Translations under genes and position numbers: made by a program | Part shown: positions 7,774-11,851 of the stretch, piece after piece | How positions within the stretch are numbered: position 1 is the stretch's first letter | How the letters are laid out: every line of letters begins with the position of its first letter | Notes under the pieces: generated by a model | Databases searched by the model: none | What the model was told of the DNA's origin: nothing | What the model saw: only the letters and a program-made list of their open reading frames with translations | Assembly: GCA_902791785.1 (NCBI GenBank) | Contig: CADAXH010000028.1 | Coordinates: 1-11,851, forward strand | DNA from: an uncultured Ruminococcus sp. | GTDB lineage: Bacteria > Bacillota > Clostridia > Oscillospirales > CAG-272 | Length of the DNA: 11,851 nt | Direction of reading: 5' to 3'

Positions 7774-10593
7774 TCAATACCGACAGTTGAAGAATGATGC
7801 GAATTCTCTGTCGTCCTCTTTTATTTTGCTCACATACACATCGCTGATTCTGATTCCGTGAACATATCTGAACGTAAATGCATATCCGTCTGACAAACCA
7901 TGTCTGTCAAATTCAGGATACTTATTGTCAATCGGAAGCGGTTCATTGCCTTTTTTCTCCTGTCCGCCAAGTACAACAATATTCCAGTTTTTGAATGTGA
8001 CGTTCTCAATCAGATTGTTTTCAGACTGTGCAACGACGAGAGTTTCGCTTATCGGAAGAGGATGCCCGAAAGTTCTTGGCGACCTTGCATTAAGATCCTT
8101 GAATGTGATGCCCTTCATCCTGCTTGTTCTTACTGTTGTAATTCCTTTTGGCAGCCTGTTCCTGCTTCCTGTAACAATATACACGGGAGCTGCTGCATCG
8201 GTGACATCTATTCTTTCAAATAACACATTCCTGACTGAAGCTCCGTCAACAGATTCCAGTGAGACTGCACATCTGTTTACGTTCTTGACAAAAACATCCC
8301 TGACTTTCAGATTTTCTAGTGAGTAGTAGGTATCTGTTCCGAATTTTATTGCCGATGCGAGGCTTTGTATGCTCATGTCGTAAACATCAATGTTCCTGCA
8401 TCCGAACAGATCTGAGCTCTTGAAGCACAGCCCGTCGTCTCCTGCCATAATATTGCATCCGCTAATCGTCATATCTGAGCAGTCAACCGGATCGATTCCA
8501 TCCCTGTTGGGAGTATTCTGACAATCCAGTTTCAGATTCTTTATTGTTATATTTCTTGAAGAGAGCGGGACAACAGTCCAGAATGCACTTCTTCTGAAAT
8601 TGATATCCTTAACTATAATGCTGTCTGAATATGTTATATAAATAATATCCGGCCTTGCGTCTTCTTTTCTTCTGTCGCCTGACGGATCATTCATTTTGAA
8701 TCTGTACAGACCGTTGCCGTCAAGCATTCCTCCGCCCGTTATTGTTATATTTGTCAGATTCTCACCATAGATTAACCCTCTTCCGAGCTGTCTGTGTGCG
8801 CAGAGTGACGGACCGGGTTCTCTCAAAGGATATTCCCCATGGTCATGTGTTCCGAGAATTACTGCATTCTCGTCGACATAGAATGTCATATCTGACTTTA
8901 ATCTGATTTCACCTGAGAAGAATGTCCCGCCTTCAACAAGTACGGTTCCGCCTGTATATGCAGCCTTGTCAACTGCTTTCTGAATACTTTCGGTATCCAG
9001 GGTTTTTCCGTCTCCCTTTGCACCGAAATCTTTAACGTTATATACTTTTCCGTTGAATACCCTTCTTGCAAAAGAACCTGTGTCGCTGACTCTGAGTCTG
9101 TTTACATATACAGTTCCAGAACTGACTGAATAATTGGTGCCGCATATGACTGATTCTTCGTTTTCAATTTTTCTTGAAGAAACAAGTTTTGCTCCGTCTA
9201 CCCACAAATCATATTTTCCGTTTGCGCTGTCGACCACAAATCTGACGTCGTACCAGTTGCCTGCAGGATAGTAGCAATGTGGTGCAACTTCACCAAGTAG
9301 TCTTCTCCATGAGCCGTTTTCATAGTTAAAAACGGTATTGGCAAAGAAGGCTGCGGAACAAACAACACTTGATTCGCCATCAACCAGGCTGACGGCTACA
9401 CAATCCTTATCTGAAGGAACAAAAATTCTCGAATCTGAACATGTTATTCCTTCGGAAATTTTGCTGTGAGGAACAGTCACCGATCCTCCCGCCTTTGAAC
9501 TGATTTCCAAACTGCAGTTCTCCTTAAACGGAAAATCCACCACCTGGACTTTGGTTCCTTTTGTGCGTGAGTATTTTGCCGGTTTGTCAAACACGATGTC
9601 ATCAATATAATTCTCTGTAAAGTCGGAAATGTAAATGTTGTTCAGTGTCAGTTTTCCTTCAACTGATTTGATTGAAACATCAACTTTTTCGTCAAGTTCC
9701 AGTGACTTGACATGATTCACGTAGTATGTTACATGTTTTTTACCTGCATCATAATCGAGTGCAACTGACAACAGTTCATTCAGTTTGGTTTTTGCCAAAA
9801 CTTTTTCGTCGTGTTTAACTTTTCCGTCAGACACATCCAATCCGAATACTCTGAAACAACCTTTGCCAACTCTTAAGTCTGTCCTTATTTCATACCTGCC
9901 CTTTCCGACCTTGTATGAAATTGATGACTTTCCAAATAAAACACAAGTCATTTTGTCTGAATCAAGTTTTGAAGGCACAATTTCATGTCTGCCTGTCACT
10001 TTTAATCCATATGATTCAACCGCCTCGTTGAAAACACATGATATATATGACTTGTATTCTCTTTTTTCCGTTATCTCATATTTCTTGTTAGGCAATTCAG
10101 CTATCTGAGGAAATGAAGCAGCATCTTCATCACCGGCTGCCCCTGCGATAACGAAATACTGATGATAATCTCCTTCGAATCCTGGAAGTTCGACATGGGA
10201 TTTGCCATCGTACATTTTTGAGTACACATTGAATAATGAGCCATTGGATAATCCTATTGTGTAGTCTTCTTTATTCCAGCTTTCATATTCCTTCGGCAAA
10301 GCTCCGCCTTTAACTGCTTCGCTGTCAAATGCCACATAAACACGAGACTTTCTTTCAACATAAAAATCCGAGCCCTGGTGATCGTCAATCCCGTTTGATT
10401 TTGAATCAAATGTGACGATGTAATCAAGACCTTTCATACAACTGGGAATACTTGACACACTTGTATCTGTATTGGAATATACGTGTGATCCTTTGCTGAA
10501 CTTTTCAGACAAATAGTACCAGCAATCTGCATCCCATGGGGCTGAAAACCTTGAAATTACCGGAGATTCGGGAATGTTTGTAATTCTGCTCAT
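7774..10593 (-). CDS. Large GH28-like (polygalacturonase-family) beta-helix protein with N-terminal beta-sandwich modules
   Basis: A 939-residue protein. Residues 14-155 form a module opening 'SAPWDADCWYYL'. About 190-335 and 350-500 look like two LamG/concanavalin-type sandwiches ('WYDVRFVVDSANGKYDLWVDG' is characteristic). From residue 517 ('VYNVKDFGAKGDG') a right-handed beta-helix of the GH28/pectate-lyase superfamily runs to the end, with TGGGMLDGNG at 619-628. GH28 acidic residues are visible as Asp698 in 'NRDGID' and Asp719/Asp720 in 'AGDDG'. The GHG histidine motif is replaced by 'SAIKFG' (747-752), so this is a divergent branch and pectin is not a safe substrate. There is no signal peptide or membrane anchor. 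ATG 10593 is chosen because GAGG lies eight bases upstream. An in-frame ATG at 10629 would overlap the -10 box and add 12 residues of low plausibility. It is first in the operon with the MacB-type transporter. Confidence 0.86.
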   Translation of the reverse strand: MSRITNIPESPVISRFSAPWDADCWYYLSEKFSKGSHVYSNTDTSVSSIPSCMKGLDYIVTFDSKSNGIDDHQGSDFYVERKSRVYVAFDSEAVKGGALPKEYESWNKEDYTIGLSNGSLFNVYSKMYDGKSHVELPGFEGDYHQYFVIAGAAGDEDAASFPQIAELPNKKYEITEKREYKSYISCVFNEAVESYGLKVTGRHEIVPSKLDSDKMTCVLFGKSSISYKVGKGRYEIRTDLRVGKGCFRVFGLDVSDGKVKHDEKVLAKTKLNELLSVALDYDAGKKHVTYYVNHVKSLELDEKVDVSIKSVEGKLTLNNIYISDFTENYIDDIVFDKPAKYSRTKGTKVQVVDFPFKENCSLEISSKAGGSVTVPHSKISEGITCSDSRIFVPSDKDCVAVSLVDGESSVVCSAAFFANTVFNYENGSWRRLLGEVAPHCYYPAGNWYDVRFVVDSANGKYDLWVDGAKLVSSRKIENEESVICGTNYSVSSGTVYVNRLRVSDTGSFARRVFNGKVYNVKDFGAKGDGKTLDTESIQKAVDKAAYTGGTVLVEGGTFFSGEIRLKSDMTFYVDENAVILGTHDHGEYPLREPGPSLCAHRQLGRGLIYGENLTNITITGGGMLDGNGLYRFKMNDPSGDRRKEDARPDIIYITYSDSIIVKDINFRRSAFWTVVPLSSRNITIKNLKLDCQNTPNRDGIDPVDCSDMTISGCNIMAGDDGLCFKSSDLFGCRNIDVYDMSIQSLASAIKFGTDTYYSLENLKVRDVFVKNVNRCAVSLESVDGASVRNVLFERIDVTDAAAPVYIVTGSRNRLPKGITTVRTSRMKGITFKDLNARSPRTFGHPLPISETLVVAQSENNLIENVTFKNWNIVVLGGQEKKGNEPLPIDNKYPEFDRHGLSDGYAFTFRYVHGIRISDVYVSKIKEDDREFASFFNCRY

Positions 10594-10605
10594 AGCAATT
10601 ACCTC

Positions 10606-10640
10606 ACAATAGTTTTTACATATCATCATTTTACTATTGT
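10606..10640. repeat. Inverted repeats around the GH28-operon -10 box
   Basis: ACAATAGT (10606-10613) and ACTATTGT (10633-10640) form 8-bp arms that bracket the -10 box and predicted start site. The right arm also belongs to a second palindrome, TATTG-TTT-CAATA (10635-10647), in the spacer between -10 and -35. This position fits a repressor operator, but no regulator is encoded here and such AT-rich dyads can arise by chance. Confidence 0.35.
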
Positions 10641-10656
10641 TTCAATAAAATAACAA
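10628..10656 (-). promoter_or_regulatory. Promoter for the GH28 / MacB-type operon
   Basis: On the minus strand there is a -35 box TTGTTA (10651-10656, 4/6), a 17-base spacer and a -10 box TAAAAT (10628-10633, 5/6). Transcription would begin near 10621, leaving about 28 bases of leader containing the GAGG ribosome binding site of the gene starting at 10593. An overlapping TTGAAA in the spacer has no good -10 partner. Confidence 0.55.
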
Positions 10657-10683
10657 TAAAAAAGTGAGACTCCATAGGTATTA

Positions 10684-10705
10684 ATTTGTTCACCATTTGT
10701 ACACT
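10684..10705. repeat. Tandem 11-bp direct repeat between divergent promoters
   Basis: ATTTGTTCACC (10684-10694) is followed at once by ATTTGTACACT (10695-10705), 9 of 11 bases identical. An 11-bp period places both copies on the same DNA face, as in the direct-repeat sites of OmpR/PhoB-type response regulators. The centre lies about 70 bases upstream of both predicted start sites (near 10621 and 10764). Function is inferred from position only. Confidence 0.35.
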
Positions 10706-10728
10706 TTCTGCGAATCCACAACAATTAT

Positions 10729-10757
10729 TTGACAAAGCAGTAATAAAATGGTATATT
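10729..10757 (+). promoter_or_regulatory. Strong promoter for the riboswitch / P-type ATPase transcript
   Basis: A perfect -35 box TTGACA (10729-10734), a 17-base spacer and a -10 box TATATT (10752-10757, 5/6) are present. The predicted start near 10764 is only a few bases before the riboswitch, as expected for a constitutive promoter whose output is set by the downstream RNA. Confidence 0.8.
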
Positions 10758-10769
10758 ATTTTATGTATA

Positions 10770-10852
10770 CATGAGGGAGTAGTTTGCACTTCTCGTGCGG
10801 CAGGCCGTCATCACGACGAAAGTCCGGTTCTGCCATAGTAATGAGACTCATG
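10770..10852 (+). promoter_or_regulatory. yybP-ykoY (Mn2+-sensing) riboswitch aptamer
   Basis: P1 is formed by CATGAG (10770-10775) and CTCATG (10847-10852). The conserved 5' element GGGAGTAG is at 10775-10782. A small hairpin follows (GCAC 10786-10789, GTGC 10795-10798). The second arm is closed by GGCAG (10799-10803) and CTGCC (10830-10834). It carries the conserved CCGTCA loop (10805-10810) and GTCCGG (10822-10827), with a GAC-GAAA-GTC tip (10815-10824). GAGAC before the 3' P1 strand matches the family's 'AAGACC'-like end. In the yybP-ykoY family the two arms dock around Mn2+, and the L. lactis member sits before the P-type ATPase gene yoaB, the same arrangement as here. Confidence 0.9.
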
Positions 10853-10881
10853 CCATTTGGGCATGCTCTCATTATTTTTTT
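10840..10881 (+). terminator. Riboswitch-controlled intrinsic terminator
   Basis: AATGAGA (10840-10846) pairs with TCTCATT (10867-10873) and CATGCC (10849-10854) pairs with GGCATG (10860-10865). A small internal loop separates the two helices, the end loop is five bases, and ATTTTTTT follows (10874-10881). The left arm includes the 3' strand of aptamer helix P1 (10847-10852), so aptamer and terminator cannot form fully together. Mn2+ binding should hold P1 and let transcription continue: an ON switch. Confidence 0.88.
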
Positions 10882-10898
10882 ACTTTTTGGAGGACGAC

Positions 10899-11851
10899 AT
10901 GATCTTTTATCAGAAAGACACTAAAACTGTTTTGGAAGAACTTCAGTCAACTGAAGAAGGCCTTTCAAACAGCGAGGCCGAGTACAGACTCGAGCAAAAC
11001 GGAAAAAACAAACTGGATGATCCGCCTAAAAAATCTTTGGCAAAAAGATTTTTGGAACAGCTGATTGATCCGATGATCATCGTGCTGCTGGTTGCAGCCG
11101 TAATATCTGCAGTAGTAGATATTGTAAATCATGAATTTCCGGCTTCCGTATTCATTATTCTGTTCGTTGTAGTACTTAATTCAATTCTGGGCGTACTGCA
11201 GGAGTCAAAAGCCGAAAAAGCAATTGAAGCACTTAAGCAGATGACATCTTCAACATCAAAGGTTCTCAGAGACGGAAAACAGACCGTTGTAAAGAGCGAA
11301 GACCTGGTTGTAGGCGATGTAATAATTCTTGAAGCAGGCGATGCGGTACCCGCTGACTGCAGACTTCTGGAAGCAAACTCTCTTAAATGCGAAGAGGCCG
11401 CTCTTACCGGTGAATCAGTTCCTGTTGACAAACATGTAATGATTCCGGTCAAAGCAATGACAGAAGAAATACCTCTTGGCGACAGAACAAACATGGTATA
11501 CTCAGGAAGCACTGTTTCTTACGGAAGAGGCAAAGCTGTTGTCTGTGAAGTTGGCATGAGAACAGAAATGGGCAAGATTGCCAATGCCATCACAGAAGTT
11601 GAAGAAGAAAAAACACCTCTTCAGCAGAAACTGGCTCAGCTCAGCAAGATCCTCACTTGGGGTGTAATGGCAATTTGTGTTATTATCTTCATAGTAGGAC
11701 TTATCAAAGCAGGTTCATTTGACTTTACCCAGGTAATTCTTCCGACCTTCATGGTTGCAGTAAGCCTTGCGGTTGCTGCTGTACCTGAAGGACTTGTGGC
11801 AGTCGTAACAATTGTTCTCTCAATTGGTGTAACCAGAATGGCAAAGAGAGA
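10899..11851 (+). CDS. P2-type cation-transporting ATPase (probable Mn2+/Ca2+ efflux pump), N-terminal part
   Basis: About 317 codons are visible and the frame is open at the right edge. The N-terminal cation-ATPase domain ('TVLEELQSTEEGLSNSEAEYRL') is followed by helices M1 (about 58-76) and M2 (83-101). The actuator domain carries 'VVGDVIILEAGDAVPADCR' (137-155) and TGES (170-173), the dephosphorylation motif. M3 (about 251-270) and M4 follow, with PEGL at 296-299, whose Glu297 matches the ion-binding Glu of Ca2+-type P2A pumps. The next residue is Val where SERCA-type pumps have Pro. The phosphorylation DKTGT and nucleotide-binding domains lie outside the window, so intactness cannot be checked. 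GGAGG five bases before the ATG is a strong ribosome binding site. The upstream yybP-ykoY riboswitch, as with YoaB of L. lactis, makes Mn2+ export the most likely role; Ca2+ transport alone is the main alternative. Confidence 0.92.
   Translation, partial: MIFYQKDTKTVLEELQSTEEGLSNSEAEYRLEQNGKNKLDDPPKKSLAKRFLEQLIDPMIIVLLVAAVISAVVDIVNHEFPASVFIILFVVVLNSILGVLQESKAEKAIEALKQMTSSTSKVLRDGKQTVVKSEDLVVGDVIILEAGDAVPADCRLLEANSLKCEEAALTGESVPVDKHVMIPVKAMTEEIPLGDRTNMVYSGSTVSYGRGKAVVCEVGMRTEMGKIANAITEVEEEKTPLQQKLAQLSKILTWGVMAICVIIFIVGLIKAGSFDFTQVILPTFMVAVSLAVAAVPEGLVAVVTIVLSIGVTRMAKR

Noticed and set aside
7925..8326. Open frame of about 133 codons on the plus strand inside the GH28-like gene
   Set aside because: It is antisense to a strongly conserved beta-helix region, and its composition is that of an antisense shadow.
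9785..10108. Open frame of about 107 codons on the plus strand
   Set aside because: It is antisense to the sandwich modules of the GH28-like gene, with no promoter or ribosome binding site.
10594..10629. In-frame upstream ATG (10629) extending the GH28-like protein by 12 residues
   Set aside because: It lies in the predicted -10 box, has no good ribosome binding site, and the start at 10593 has GAGG at ideal spacing.
10770..10852. NiCo or other metal riboswitch class
   Set aside because: The two-arm layout and the GGGAGTAG, CCGTCA and CCGG elements match yybP-ykoY; the four-way-junction pattern of NiCo RNAs is absent.
11129..11512. Open frame of about 127 codons on the minus strand
   Set aside because: It is antisense to the conserved actuator domain of the P-type ATPase and is low-complexity Ser/Thr-rich, as expected for a shadow.
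1..11851. CRISPR array, insertion sequence, prophage or integrative element
   Set aside because: No repeat-spacer pattern, transposase, integrase or flanking attachment repeats were seen on either strand.

Overview
The window looks like chromosomal DNA of an anaerobic, carbohydrate-using Bacillota, probably Clostridia (a gut or rumen Oscillospiraceae or Lachnospiraceae type). This is inferred from the moderately AT-rich sequence, the AT-rich intergenic gaps with near-consensus sigma-A promoters, the strong purine-rich ribosome binding sites, and gene families common in that group. No rRNA, tRNA, CRISPR array, insertion sequence, integrase or phage gene was seen.

Layout. (1) 1-578, minus strand: the 5' end of a GH94-type (glycosyltransferase 36) phosphorylase gene that runs off the left edge. 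(2) 579-747: a divergent promoter region with one extended -10 promoter facing each way and a GCATG-N4-CATGC inverted repeat between them. (3) 748-4528, plus strand: a three-gene operon of a fused ABC permease/ATPase, a cytoplasmic sialidase-like (BNR/Asp-box) protein, and a PAP2-like membrane protein that has lost most of its catalytic residues. (4) 4545-4570: a perfect 11-bp hairpin between the convergent operons, probably a shared terminator. (5) 4592-10593, minus strand: a second operon, transcribed as a large GH28-like beta-helix protein without a signal peptide, a MacB/LolD-type ABC ATPase, and an eight-helix FtsX-type permease. (6) 10594-10898: a second divergent control region. It holds the promoter of the GH28 operon and, facing the other way, a strong promoter followed by a yybP-ykoY (Mn2+) riboswitch with a complete transcription terminator. 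(7) 10899-11851, plus strand: the N-terminal third of a P2-type cation-transporting ATPase, cut by the right edge.

How the genes fit together. Three glycan-active families (GH94, BNR/sialidase-like, GH28-like) have no export signal visible in the window. They sit beside two unrelated ABC systems: a type IV exporter fold and a MacB/FtsX fold. This suggests intracellular handling of imported oligosaccharides, with the ABC systems exporting or remodelling something at the envelope, but no substrate can be read from the sequence. The riboswitch/P-type ATPase unit is a separate, well-understood module: manganese binding should prevent termination and switch on a Mn2+ (or Mn2+/Ca2+) efflux pump.

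Three start codons were moved downstream of the longest possible reading frame: to 10593, 7752 and 7051. In the first two cases the choice rests on ribosome binding sites, and in the last on a TAATG stop/start overlap.
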